15,806 nucleotides of DNA from SVTX01 sp045632305 (GCA_045632305.1 JAZQWL010000005.1:1-15806); one strand, 5' to 3'. Positions 1-6,902 are shown, numbered from the stretch's first letter. The notes: a model not told the origin generated them from the letters alone. Program-made: numbers and translations.

Positions 1-995
1 TACGGAGCATACACGCACATTGCCGAGCCTCGCTCAAAAAGGCGAGAGTCGAAGGACTGATCCGTCAGAATCCTGCTTCGCATTGTAAGTTACCGCCCAA
101 GAAAAGTGCTGAAATCGAGGTGCTGACGGTCGAAGAAATGCAACGCCTGCTCATACAGGCAAAAGAGGAAGGATTCTATGAAATGTTCCTCCTCGACCTG
201 TCCACGGGCTTACGCCGAGGGGAACTACTGGCGCTCATGTGGGATGATATCAACCTCGAAACAGGCGAGCTAAAGGTCAATAAGCAGGTTCGGTACTTCA
301 ATAAGGAACTGCACATCATGCCTCCAAAAACAAAAGCAGCTTACCGCACAATCATCCTCCCGTTACCGCTGATCGAGATGCTCAAGGAGTACCGCAAAAA
401 GGTACGGTCAAAGTGGCTGTTCCCGTCGCCGTATAAAAGAGAACAAGACCTGCCACGCGATCCGTGTGCATGCAGAAAGAAGTTATCACAGATTCTCGAA
501 CATGCAGGCTGTAAGCAAGTGCCGTTCCACGCGCTTCGCCATACCTTTGCAACGCAGGCTCTGAGGTACGGAATGGATGTCAAAACACTCGCCTGCACAA
601 TAGGACATGAAAGCGTAGAAACCACGCTGAACGTGTACTCCCACGCCACCGACGAAGGAATGCGAACTGCAGCCAAGACCATTGACAGAACGATAGGAAC
701 GCTTGCAGGCGCGTATGCCGAGTTTGAGGGCGATGAGAGCGAGGACGAGCAAGTACCGACCGAAGCCCCCAAACCCACGCCAAGGACGAAATTTGAGCCT
801 TATAAAGGCAAGTACAGACGGCAGGGAACTGGCTCGATCCATCAGGTCAGCAAGAACGTATGGGAAGGACGGTATTCGCCAATCGTGAACGGCAAACGCA
901 TCACACGAAACATCTACGCCGGCAGCATCGAAGAATGTGAGGAGAAGCTTGCCCAGATGATAGCGGAGATGAAAGAGGAATATGGGATAGCGTAA
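1..995 (+). CDS. Tyrosine-type site-specific integrase, 5'-truncated by the window edge
   Basis: Integrase of a mobile element that cuts and rejoins DNA through a catalytic tyrosine. The reading frame is open from base 3, well before the GTG at 120, and the upstream residues (ending NPA..C.LPPKKSAEIEVLT) look like the end of the usual N-terminal core-binding domain, so the true start lies outside the window. Counting from the GTG codon at 120, the catalytic set is visible: R32 (in GLRRGE), lysine 70 or 72, H137-x2-R140, H163 (GHES) and nucleophile Y173 (bases 636-638). After a charged, proline-containing linker, residues about 229-285 (GTGSI...WEGRY...GKR...EECEEKLAQMI) resemble the AP2-like arm-DNA-binding domain normally found at the N-terminus of such integrases. 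The gene ends just before a perfect inverted repeat. I am sure of the family; the element it moves is inferred. Confidence 0.93.
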   Translation, partial: RSIHAHCRASLKKARVEGLIRQNPASHCKLPPKKSAEIEVLTVEEMQRLLIQAKEEGFYEMFLLDLSTGLRRGELLALMWDDINLETGELKVNKQVRYFNKELHIMPPKTKAAYRTIILPLPLIEMLKEYRKKVRSKWLFPSPYKREQDLPRDPCACRKKLSQILEHAGCKQVPFHALRHTFATQALRYGMDVKTLACTIGHESVETTLNVYSHATDEGMRTAAKTIDRTIGTLAGAYAEFEGDESEDEQVPTEAPKPTPRTKFEPYKGKYRRQGTGSIHQVSKNVWEGRYSPIVNGKRITRNIYAGSIEECEEKLAQMIAEMKEEYGIA

Positions 996-996
996 C

Positions 997-1033
997 GAGA
1001 GATGAGAAGCGCAATTAGCGCTTCTCATCTCTC
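997..1033. repeat. Perfect 16-bp inverted repeat directly after the integrase gene
   Basis: Arms 997-1012 and 1018-1033 are exact reverse complements around a 5-base AT loop. The repeat begins two bases after the integrase stop codon. It may end integrase transcription, but no T-run follows on the + strand, so it is not a standard intrinsic terminator. It could instead be a protein binding site. Confidence 0.75.
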
Positions 1034-1061
1034 ACTGAAACTATATATAGTGCCCAATATC

Positions 1062-1090
1062 TTGAAATGGGTAATAAAATATGCTATAAT
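1062..1090 (+). promoter_or_regulatory. Sigma-A-type promoter for the 1126 gene
   Basis: The -35 is TTGAAA (1062-1067) and the -10 is TATAAT (1085-1090), separated by exactly 17 bases with an extended TGC just before the -10. It is placed correctly for the gene starting at 1126. Confidence 0.85.
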
Positions 1091-1125
1091 ATTTACGAGA
1101 ACAAGGTTTATCTACGGAGGTATAT

Positions 1126-1938
1126 ATGGCTAAAAATTGGTGGGGCTTTGAAATGCCAGAATCGTGGTATAAGACACAAGAGTTACTAAAGAATTTGACT
1201 CCCGTTATTTCGGGGCTGAATATCGATACAAGTCTTTATGCATGGCAACGAGATATAGGTGGTGCTACCGCCGCACTGCGTGCAATTCAACCATACTTGG
1301 GTAGTCTTTCGATTGTAACGGAAAACGCAACGATGTTATCGAGAATTACAGAATTGCAGACATCATTGTCAAGAATAATACCGGATTATTCGAAATTGTT
1401 TGTTTCTGTAGAACGAATAATTCCTCAAATTCCTAAAATTCCAACATTTGATTGGGACTGGATGTCTTCCGTTTTACAAGAACATGAAGACGAATACGAC
1501 GAAGAAAAAGCCCAATCCATGATTACTCCAGAAATCAAAGAAGAACTAGACGAAAGCGTAAGAGAAGTGCTTGTTGAAACACAGACGGACGAGGCGATAA
1601 AGTCCAAATTCGTTCAGTGGCAAGAAAAACACCCTATACTTGCCCTTTTGTTCCTAAATATAGTAATTGCTATTCTAGTTAATCTCGTATCTAGTTTCGC
1701 GTACGATTGGATATCGGCTAAGTTAAACAGGAATTCTAATGTTTATGAAGAACCGACGACATCCGCTAGTGTTGTAATCAACATAAATGTAGAGAGTGAT
1801 ATCATCATAATTGATTCGGTTCCTTACTATTATCAAGTTATTTACACTGATCCTGAAACAGGTGAAGAATTCAGAGGATACATACCTAAAAAGAATGTAG
1901 AAACTGAATCGATTGAATCGAGTAACAAGTCAGAATGA
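1126..1938 (+). CDS. Hypothetical single-pass membrane protein with small C-terminal beta domain
   Basis: I do not recognise this 270-residue protein. The ATG at 1126 follows GGAGG (1116-1120). There is no signal peptide. Residues 1-110 are mainly amphipathic, with repeated Leu/Ile-Ser patterns, and residues 118-165 are strongly acidic and probably helical. A clear membrane segment spans about 170-193 (ILALLFLNIVIAILVNLV). The tail at about 228-256 (VPYYYQVIYTD...GYIPKKNV) looks like a small SH3-like beta barrel. The likely topology is a large N-terminal part on one side of the membrane and the beta domain on the other. The gene has its own promoter and terminator, so it is monocistronic. It lies between an integrase and a HEPN/caspase cluster, so accessory or defence cargo is plausible but unproven. 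Confidence 0.85.
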   Translation: MAKNWWGFEMPESWYKTQELLKNLTPVISGLNIDTSLYAWQRDIGGATAALRAIQPYLGSLSIVTENATMLSRITELQTSLSRIIPDYSKLFVSVERIIPQIPKIPTFDWDWMSSVLQEHEDEYDEEKAQSMITPEIKEELDESVREVLVETQTDEAIKSKFVQWQEKHPILALLFLNIVIAILVNLVSSFAYDWISAKLNRNSNVYEEPTTSASVVININVESDIIIIDSVPYYYQVIYTDPETGEEFRGYIPKKNVETESIESSNKSE

Positions 1939-1970
1939 CAATCAAAAACTGATACACAGTAAACAAAGAA

Positions 1971-1999
1971 AAGGCGGCGGAGAAATCTGCCGCCTTGTT
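1971..1999 (+). terminator. Probable intrinsic terminator after the membrane protein gene
   Basis: An 11-bp stem (1971-1981 with 1986-1996, one G-U pair) is closed by a GAAA tetraloop. The following T-tract is weak (TTGTTC), so termination may be partial. Confidence 0.65.
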
Positions 2000-2011
2000 C
2001 ATATAATACGG

Positions 2012-2040
2012 TTGAAAAAGGACGAAATCTATGATATAAT
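2012..2040 (+). promoter_or_regulatory. Promoter for the HEPN-dehydrogenase-caspase run
   Basis: TTGAAA (2012-2017), a 17-base spacer and TATAAT (2035-2040) with an extended TGA before it. It lies about 40 bases upstream of the HEPN gene and is the only strong promoter I see before 6014, which supports one transcript for three genes. Confidence 0.85.
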
Positions 2041-2079
2041 TAATCAAATATTAAAATACAGGATGTGTAGGAAAATTAC

Positions 2080-3471
2080 ATGAAGGTAATGAAGGTAACA
2101 GGACAAATTACTCTTTGGGATGTTGAATTTGTTTTCGTTGTTGATGGTGAAAATATTCTTCTAATCCCTAAAGAGAAAGAAGATATTAAAAAAGTAAACT
2201 CGCATTTTTGTGATAGCAATTTTGTTGTAAATTATTTTCCCGATGTGTGGCAGGCTACGGCGTTTATTGAACGGGTAGAATATGGAACTAATGGTGCCAT
2301 TAAATTATATCCCAAATATATTATTGATCAATGTCATAAAAAATTATTTGCAGGCTTTGAGATTACCGGTGAAGCAATTGACGATTTTTTTAACCCTTCT
2401 AGGTATTTCTTTGACCGTCGCAAAAAAGATACGGAAGAAAGCGTTGATTTTATTTATCATAGTGAGATAGCCGATAAATGGACGGTTACTTTTGAAGATA
2501 GACCTATTACTATTACACTATCTTATGGAGATATCTTGCGATGGGGAATAGCTAGTGATTTGATGCTACACCCAAAATTAACAGTTGATTTTGAGAAAAC
2601 AGCCGATACAGAGTACGTGTATAGAGTTTATTCCTTTGTTGTTCGCTTTCTGCAATTAGTTCGCTATGATACAAAATGCGGAAAACTTCGGGTGGAACTT
2701 TTTTGCAAAGAACAAGAAAAAATGTCATATAACGGAAAATTATATGACTTTTCTATGGATCAAAATCAATTCTATAAGGGAAACCACGAAGTTGAGTATG
2801 GATGCTTTAAGCCATATGTTCAACATTTTTTACAATTTGCGGCGGATAGCAAAGAATATAATTTTTCTCACTATCCATCAAACGGAATTAGATATCGCGG
2901 AAGACATTATTCTGCTGTTGATTTTTTGAATATTTTTTCAGCATTTGAATCGGAGTGCCATGCGAGTCCGGAATTGTATGAAAATGCTGACACAACAAAA
3001 ATTCAGACTGTTAAAGAATCTCTTGTATCGTTTGTTGAGGAATATCCGTCAACAGATTTATCTGAAGAAGAAACGGATTTTCTTAAAAATGCAAGGGAAA
3101 ACTTGATAAAACAAGGCACCGAGTTTGGGCAGAGAAGAAAGCTAAAAATAGCTTACGGGATTTTAAAAGAAGCATTGGAAAGCTCTATAGAAAATATTTT
3201 TTATCTTCCAACATTTAAGTGCAAAGGCCATTTGACTAAAAAGCAGCTAGGAGATGTAGTAGAGCTTTTGGTTGCTCAAAGGGGAGCAATTGCACATGGA
3301 AGATTTGTGGGAATGTTTTCAGATTTAGATGCTCAAAAAATACACTTTCTTGAAATATTAACATATGCACAAATGCTCAAGAGAATAGGTTTAGAAGATA
3401 AAGATATTGAGCGCATTATAGGTGTTGTGTTTGGTTGTAATTATGTAGTATTTGGAGAAAGGTATAAATGA
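2080..3471 (+). CDS. HEPN-domain protein, ApeA-like, candidate abortive-infection RNase
   Basis: A 463-residue cytosolic protein with no signal peptide or membrane segment. The C-terminal part (about 280-455) is mostly helical and carries R401-x4-H406 inside AQRGAIAHGRF. This matches the Rx4-6H active site of HEPN ribonucleases and the RxxIAHG form common in ApeA-type anti-phage proteins. The N-terminal part (about 1-270) is rich in beta-strand and aromatic residues, as expected of the ApeA N-terminal region that may sense the trigger; I assign this part by overall look only. The ATG at 2080 follows TAGGA (2068-2072); an in-frame ATG at 2089 is an alternative. The gene is clearly AT-rich. It is first in a probable operon, and the next gene starts 23 bases after its stop. 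Defence is inferred from the family and the neighbours. Confidence 0.8.
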   Translation: MKVMKVTGQITLWDVEFVFVVDGENILLIPKEKEDIKKVNSHFCDSNFVVNYFPDVWQATAFIERVEYGTNGAIKLYPKYIIDQCHKKLFAGFEITGEAIDDFFNPSRYFFDRRKKDTEESVDFIYHSEIADKWTVTFEDRPITITLSYGDILRWGIASDLMLHPKLTVDFEKTADTEYVYRVYSFVVRFLQLVRYDTKCGKLRVELFCKEQEKMSYNGKLYDFSMDQNQFYKGNHEVEYGCFKPYVQHFLQFAADSKEYNFSHYPSNGIRYRGRHYSAVDFLNIFSAFESECHASPELYENADTTKIQTVKESLVSFVEEYPSTDLSEEETDFLKNARENLIKQGTEFGQRRKLKIAYGILKEALESSIENIFYLPTFKCKGHLTKKQLGDVVELLVAQRGAIAHGRFVGMFSDLDAQKIHFLEILTYAQMLKRIGLEDKDIERIIGVVFGCNYVVFGERYK

Positions 3472-3494
3472 TTAAAAAGCAAGGGGAAGATTAT

Positions 3495-4529
3495 ATGCTT
3501 ACCTACACATACATACGGGAAGGAAAATTCGGATTGGTTGAGAAGCCCAAGCCTACGATACAACATGAAAGGGATGCGATTGTTAAGGTTACACTAGCGA
3601 GCGTCTGTTCGAGCGATTTGCACATTAAACACGGAAGTGTGCCGAGAGCGGTGGAAGGAATCACGGTCGGTCACGAGATGGTCGGTGTCGTGGAAGAAGT
3701 CGGCTCTGCGATTGCGCACGTAAAGCAAGGCGACAGAGTCACGGTCAATGTGGAAACATTCTGTGGCGAGTGCTTCTTCTGCAAGAAAGGCTTCGTCAAC
3801 AACTGTACCGACAAAAACGGCGGTTGGGCTCTCGGTTGCCGAATTGTCGGCGGTCAGGCAGAGTACGTTCGCGTGCCGTTCGCGGATCAGGGGCTGAACA
3901 AGATTCCCGATACCGTGACCGACAGACAAGCTCTGCTTGTGGGCGACGTTCTTGCCACGGGTTATTGGGCGGCGAAGATTTCCGAGATCACCGAGGACGA
4001 TACCGTTCTCATCATCGGAGCAGGCCCCACGGGAATTTGCACGCTTCTTTGCGTGATGCTGAAGAATCCCAAGCGCATCATCGTGTGCGAGAAGGACGAG
4101 AATCGCATCAGGTTTGTCAATGAGCACTATCCCGATGTGCTGACGGTTACTCCCGAAGATTGCCTTGATTTTGTTCGTGAGAATAGCGATCACGGCGGTG
4201 CGGATGTTGTGCTTGAGGTTGCCGGAGCAGAGAACACCTTTGAACTTGCATGGCAGTGTGCGCGCCCGAATGCGATTGTTACGGTGGTGGCTCTGTACGA
4301 TAAAGCACAAACTCTGCCTTTGCCGGATATGTACGGAAAAAATCTGACCTTCAAGACCGGCGGCGTTGACGGTTGCGAGTGCGAGGAAACGCTGAAGCTC
4401 ATTGCCGAGGGCAAGCTCGATACCGAGCCGCTGATCACGCATACCTATCCTCTTGCGAAAATCGACGAGGCGTATGAGTTATTTGAAAACAAACGCGATG
4501 GAGTTATTAAAGTAGCTGTTGAATGCTAA
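3495..4529 (+). CDS. Zinc-dependent MDR-family alcohol dehydrogenase
   Basis: A 344-residue medium-chain dehydrogenase that would oxidise an alcohol, or reduce an aldehyde or ketone, using a nicotinamide cofactor; the substrate is unknown. Catalytic zinc ligands are C38 (ASVCSSD), H60 and E61 (VGHEMVG). Structural zinc ligands are C90, C93, C96 and C104. The cofactor fold has GAGPTG at 175-180, and E199 at the end of the next strand favours NAD over NADP. I chose the ATG at 3495 because it follows AAGGGGA and begins MLTYTY as in relatives; the in-frame ATG at 3468 overlaps the HEPN stop codon and has a less clear site. Most of the gene is markedly more GC-rich than both neighbours, while its extreme ends are AT-rich, suggesting a different origin. 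Its link to the HEPN and caspase genes is only positional. Confidence 0.92.
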   Translation: MLTYTYIREGKFGLVEKPKPTIQHERDAIVKVTLASVCSSDLHIKHGSVPRAVEGITVGHEMVGVVEEVGSAIAHVKQGDRVTVNVETFCGECFFCKKGFVNNCTDKNGGWALGCRIVGGQAEYVRVPFADQGLNKIPDTVTDRQALLVGDVLATGYWAAKISEITEDDTVLIIGAGPTGICTLLCVMLKNPKRIIVCEKDENRIRFVNEHYPDVLTVTPEDCLDFVRENSDHGGADVVLEVAGAENTFELAWQCARPNAIVTVVALYDKAQTLPLPDMYGKNLTFKTGGVDGCECEETLKLIAEGKLDTEPLITHTYPLAKIDEAYELFENKRDGVIKVAVEC

Positions 4530-4580
4530 AGATTGTTAAAGAAGAACAAGTTTAATTTAAGTACAATTTAGGAGGTAGAA

Positions 4581-6014
4581 GTGGATAGATTAGCTTTAGT
4601 AGTAGGAAATTCAAAATATAAATCTGTTAATAGTTTGAAAAATCCTAAAAATGATGCAAATGACATGGCCAGCATTCTTGAAAAGTTGAATTTCAAGGTG
4701 ATCAAATATTTGGATGTAACTCAAGATGAATTGGATGCAGCATTTAATTCCTTCTTGCGAGAATTAAATGATTATTCGACAGGGTTGTTTTACTATGCGG
4801 GACACGGCATGCAAATCGATGGTGATAATTATCTTGTGCCTATAGATTGTGAAGTTACAGACAAACAAAAAACAATTGTTTCTTGTTATAACTTGAATAC
4901 ATATTTTCAACGTGTTTCCACCTATAAAGGAAAGACTAATATTTGTATTTTGGATGCGTGTCGTGACAACCCCTTTGCTGGAGGTAGGGGAGTTTCCGCA
5001 GGATTTACCGAGTTTCATGATCAGCCTAAAGGAACTATAATTGCGTATTCTACGAGTCCCGATTGTACAGCTTCAGATGGCGAGGGTTGTAATGGTCTTT
5101 ATACTCAAGTGCTAAAGGACACTATACAAATTCCCAATTTGAAAATAGAAGATATGTTCAAAGCTGTTAGGATTAAAGTATCGGAACTTTCGGGAGATGA
5201 ACAGATTTCATGGGAGCATTCTTCTTTGATGGGAGATTTTTATTTTTCAGTTACACCATTGCCTGTAAATCAGAATCATAGCGATGAAGAGATATACTTG
5301 TTTGTAAATGAGAGAGCAAAGTATTATGAAAAAATGACCGAAGATATCAACGATATTGAATGTTTACCATATGTTGATGCGTATAAAAAGTTCTCTATTC
5401 CCATAATAAAATTGCTTAGATCGTATTCGAGGATTAATTATGAAAAACAGGGCAAATGCTTTTCAGATCCAACGATTGATCAAATTAATTATTCATATCT
5501 AACTTCTTGGGGATTTTATAATTCCAATGGTAGGTGGTATTACAAAGAAAGTTATGTGGAAATGGGCGATTTGTTACCATTGCCAATTGAAATGGCTCCG
5601 CTAACGCCTCTTTCTGGCAAAGCCTTAGAAATAGGGGGACGCGCCAAGTATACCTTGCAAAACGGAAAACTACAGGTAGCTATCTTTTCGAATATACCGC
5701 AAGGAACTCCTTTGATTATTTCATTGAGAAAGGGGAAATATGTTGCAGAATGCAAGGTTGAAGCTGGTAACAATGTAACAGAAAGTGCTTGGTTTTCAAA
5801 TGGCTTAAAACCGATTTCAAATGGGCATTATAGGTTAGAAATTTCATGTCCAGTATATAATCTTCTTCCAGATGGCGTTAAAGCAATATTTGGAGAGAGA
5901 AACAGAAATATCATAGGAAAAAGTGTAAGGTTTGATCCGATAAGCGGAAATACAATTCGGCTGTGTTTGGAATTCTTAAAAAGAGATGATGAAATAATAG
6001 TAATTGACAAGTAA
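4581..6014 (+). CDS. Caspase-family (C14-like) cysteine peptidase with C-terminal unknown domain
   Basis: A 477-residue protein. Residues 1-225 form a caspase-like peptidase: an opening strand RLALVVGNSKY, the histidine loop YYAGHGMQ (H75) and the nucleophile loop LDACRDNPF (C127), followed by GTIIAYSTSPDCTASDGEG, typical of bacterial caspase-fold proteins. Residues 230-335 are mixed helical, with aromatic-rich SWGFYNSNGRWYY near 309-321. Residues 340-477 look like a beta-sandwich of unknown family and may sense or bind something. There is no signal peptide or membrane segment. The start is GTG, after a strong AGGAGG (4571-4575 region). It lies 51 bases after the dehydrogenase stop with no clear promoter, so co-transcription is likely. 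Prokaryotic caspases are known cell-death effectors in defence systems; that role here is inferred. Confidence 0.9.
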   Translation: MDRLALVVGNSKYKSVNSLKNPKNDANDMASILEKLNFKVIKYLDVTQDELDAAFNSFLRELNDYSTGLFYYAGHGMQIDGDNYLVPIDCEVTDKQKTIVSCYNLNTYFQRVSTYKGKTNICILDACRDNPFAGGRGVSAGFTEFHDQPKGTIIAYSTSPDCTASDGEGCNGLYTQVLKDTIQIPNLKIEDMFKAVRIKVSELSGDEQISWEHSSLMGDFYFSVTPLPVNQNHSDEEIYLFVNERAKYYEKMTEDINDIECLPYVDAYKKFSIPIIKLLRSYSRINYEKQGKCFSDPTIDQINYSYLTSWGFYNSNGRWYYKESYVEMGDLLPLPIEMAPLTPLSGKALEIGGRAKYTLQNGKLQVAIFSNIPQGTPLIISLRKGKYVAECKVEAGNNVTESAWFSNGLKPISNGHYRLEISCPVYNLLPDGVKAIFGERNRNIIGKSVRFDPISGNTIRLCLEFLKRDDEIIVIDK

Positions 6015-6049
6015 TCAAAGAATCCCAATTTGCACCTTCGCATAAAAAT

Positions 6050-6073
6050 AAAAGTGCAAATTTTGCACTTTTT
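6050..6073 (+). terminator. Terminator after the caspase gene
   Basis: GTGC (6054-6057) pairs with GCAC (6065-6068), flanked by A-runs and T-runs that extend the stem and supply a T-tract (6069-6073). It lies 35 bases after the caspase stop codon and would close the putative operon. Confidence 0.7.
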
Positions 6074-6104
6074 ATAGCAAGAAATAGTGCAAAAATCTCC
6101 GCAA

Positions 6105-6124
6105 GTGGTCAAACATGTGGTCAA
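6105..6124 (+). repeat. Two direct repeats GTGGTCAA, possible integrase arm sites
   Basis: Copies lie at 6105-6112 and 6117-6124, 12 bases apart, about 140 bases from the half-tRNA. Short spaced direct repeats of this sort near an att core are commonly bound by the arm-binding domain of tyrosine integrases. Here the assignment is inference. Confidence 0.4.
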
Positions 6125-6132
6125 GTGAGAAA

Positions 6133-6176
6133 AATGGGCTTGTTCAACCCCGAAAGTAGCGAAGAACAAGCCCATT
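6133..6176. repeat. Perfect 13-bp hairpin, 18-base loop
   Basis: Arms 6133-6145 and 6164-6176 are exact reverse complements. No T-run follows on the + strand, so it is not a clear terminator. It may be a protein binding site at the element end. Confidence 0.65.
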
Positions 6177-6229
6177 GATTATATTGCGAAAACGCGAGAT
6201 TTCAAGAGATTTAGCGAGAAAATAAAAGA

Positions 6230-6260
6230 AAAACGAGGGTTCGTTATGAACCCTCGTTTT
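6230..6260 (-). terminator. Strong terminator downstream of the half tRNA-Pro gene
   Basis: A perfect 13-bp stem (6230-6242 with 6248-6260) has a 5-base loop. Read on the minus strand it begins at the last base of the tRNA CCA end and is followed by a long T-rich run (complement of 6218-6234), as expected for a tRNA terminator. T residues on the + side mean it could also act in the other direction. Confidence 0.8.
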
Positions 6261-6304
6261 GGTCTGAGTGACAAGACTTGAACTTGCGGCCTCTACCACC
6301 CCAA
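6260..6304 (-). tRNA. 3' half of tRNA-Pro(GGG): likely attachment-site scar
   Basis: On the minus strand the 45 bases split exactly into tRNA parts: anticodon loop TTGGGGT (anticodon GGG), 3' anticodon strand GGTAG, 5-base variable loop, T-arm GCAAG-TTCAAGT-CTTGT, acceptor strand CACTCAG, discriminator A and an encoded CCA. The bases upstream (6305 onward) do not pair with the anticodon or acceptor strands. Only a D-arm-like GCTCATTTGCT (6314-6324) remains, three bases out of register. The gene is therefore not functional: either a duplicated 3' end left by integration into an intact tRNA-Pro gene elsewhere, or a decayed copy. The 3' half of a tRNA gene is the classic target of tyrosine integrases, and one is encoded at the window start. 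Confidence 0.8.
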
Positions 6305-6460
6305 GGAGTATACAGCAAATGAGCGCACGGCAAATGTGCGAAACTGTCATTTTCTCAAATTGCTTTAACAGTTTTTTGATGAGTATCCGTATTGAGTGAC
6401 ATAGTTGTTACGCAGCGACATTATGGGCGTGCGGGTCAACTTGTTTAGCTGATAATTGGC

Positions 6461-6487
6461 TTTCGGTGCACCGAAAAAGGATTTTTT
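6461..6487 (+). other. Small hairpin followed by a T-run, unassigned
   Basis: A 6-bp stem (6461-6466 with 6471-6476) around TGCA is followed by AAGG and seven Ts. It resembles a weak intrinsic terminator, but no gene upstream on the + strand needs one. A short untranslated RNA between about 6310 and 6487 is possible but unsupported. Confidence 0.3.
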
Positions 6488-6650
6488 TACCATACATATA
6501 AATTTTTCAATCGAGCAAAATAATAGCAGAGATGCAAAGCGTTTTGATTTCGGCGGGTCGTATCGCAGGAATGAAGATGCGGTGCAGACTCGATTTATTA
6601 TAGATTGAAACGTTAAAATACCCATTGGGTTTAAAAGGAGAATTAATATT

Positions 6651-6845
6651 ATGGCAAACAAGTCAGCTAAGAAGGCACTTGAACAGTTTAAGATGCAGGC
6701 AGCAAGCGAAGTAGGCGTTAACCTCAACAACGGCGGTTACAACGGCGAACTCACATCCAGACAGGCCGGTTCTATCGGCGGTCAGATGGTTAAGAAGATG
6801 ATTGAATCTTACGAAAACGGCTTGCAGAACGGTACTACAAAGTAA
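6651..6845 (+). CDS. Alpha/beta-type small acid-soluble spore protein
   Basis: A 64-residue DNA-binding protein that coats and protects spore DNA in the dormant forespore and is degraded at germination. It has the family pattern: an AASEVGVNLNNG segment containing the region cleaved by the germination protease GPR, then TSRQAGSIGGQMVKKMIESYE, matching the conserved SxQxGxxGGxMVKxMI core. Length is normal for the family. AAGGAG (6635-6640) precedes the ATG by 10 bases. No sigma-A promoter is evident; control by a forespore sigma factor (sigma-G) is expected from the family, but I could not place its elements with confidence. A strong terminator follows. It shows that the organism forms spores or descends from a spore-former. 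Confidence 0.95.
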   Translation: MANKSAKKALEQFKMQAASEVGVNLNNGGYNGELTSRQAGSIGGQMVKKMIESYENGLQNGTTK

Positions 6846-6853
6846 AAAATTTT

Positions 6854-6887
6854 AAGGGGCTGATGATTTAGCCCCTTTTCTTTTTTA
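6854..6887 (+). terminator. Terminator of the spore protein gene
   Basis: An 8-bp GC-rich stem (6854-6861 with 6870-6877), 8-base loop and a T-rich tract to 6887, starting nine bases after the stop codon. Confidence 0.9.
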
Positions 6888-6902
6888 TTCCGACAAAATG
6901 TA

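Larger units (their letters stand above)
6015..6650. other. Gene-free junction region between cargo and core genes
   Basis: These 636 bases hold no convincing protein gene on either strand; short frames are interrupted and lack ribosome sites. In order they contain a terminator, repeats of TTTGCAC/GTGCAAA, two direct copies of GTGGTCAA, two perfect 13-bp hairpins, a half tRNA-Pro gene on the minus strand, a short hairpin near 6461 and the leader of the spore protein gene. Composition and content suit the end of an integrated element. Confidence 0.7.

Noticed and set aside
120..122. GTG as the start of the integrase
   Set aside because: The same frame is open back to the window edge and encodes a typical integrase core-binding region, so the GTG is internal.
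3468..3494. Earlier ATG start for the dehydrogenase
   Set aside because: The ATG at 3495 has a better-placed AAGGGGA and gives the N-terminus typical of the family; the earlier start adds nine unlikely residues.
3594..4442. 282-codon minus-strand frame opposite the dehydrogenase
   Set aside because: Shadow of the dehydrogenase gene, with no ribosome site or recognisable domain.
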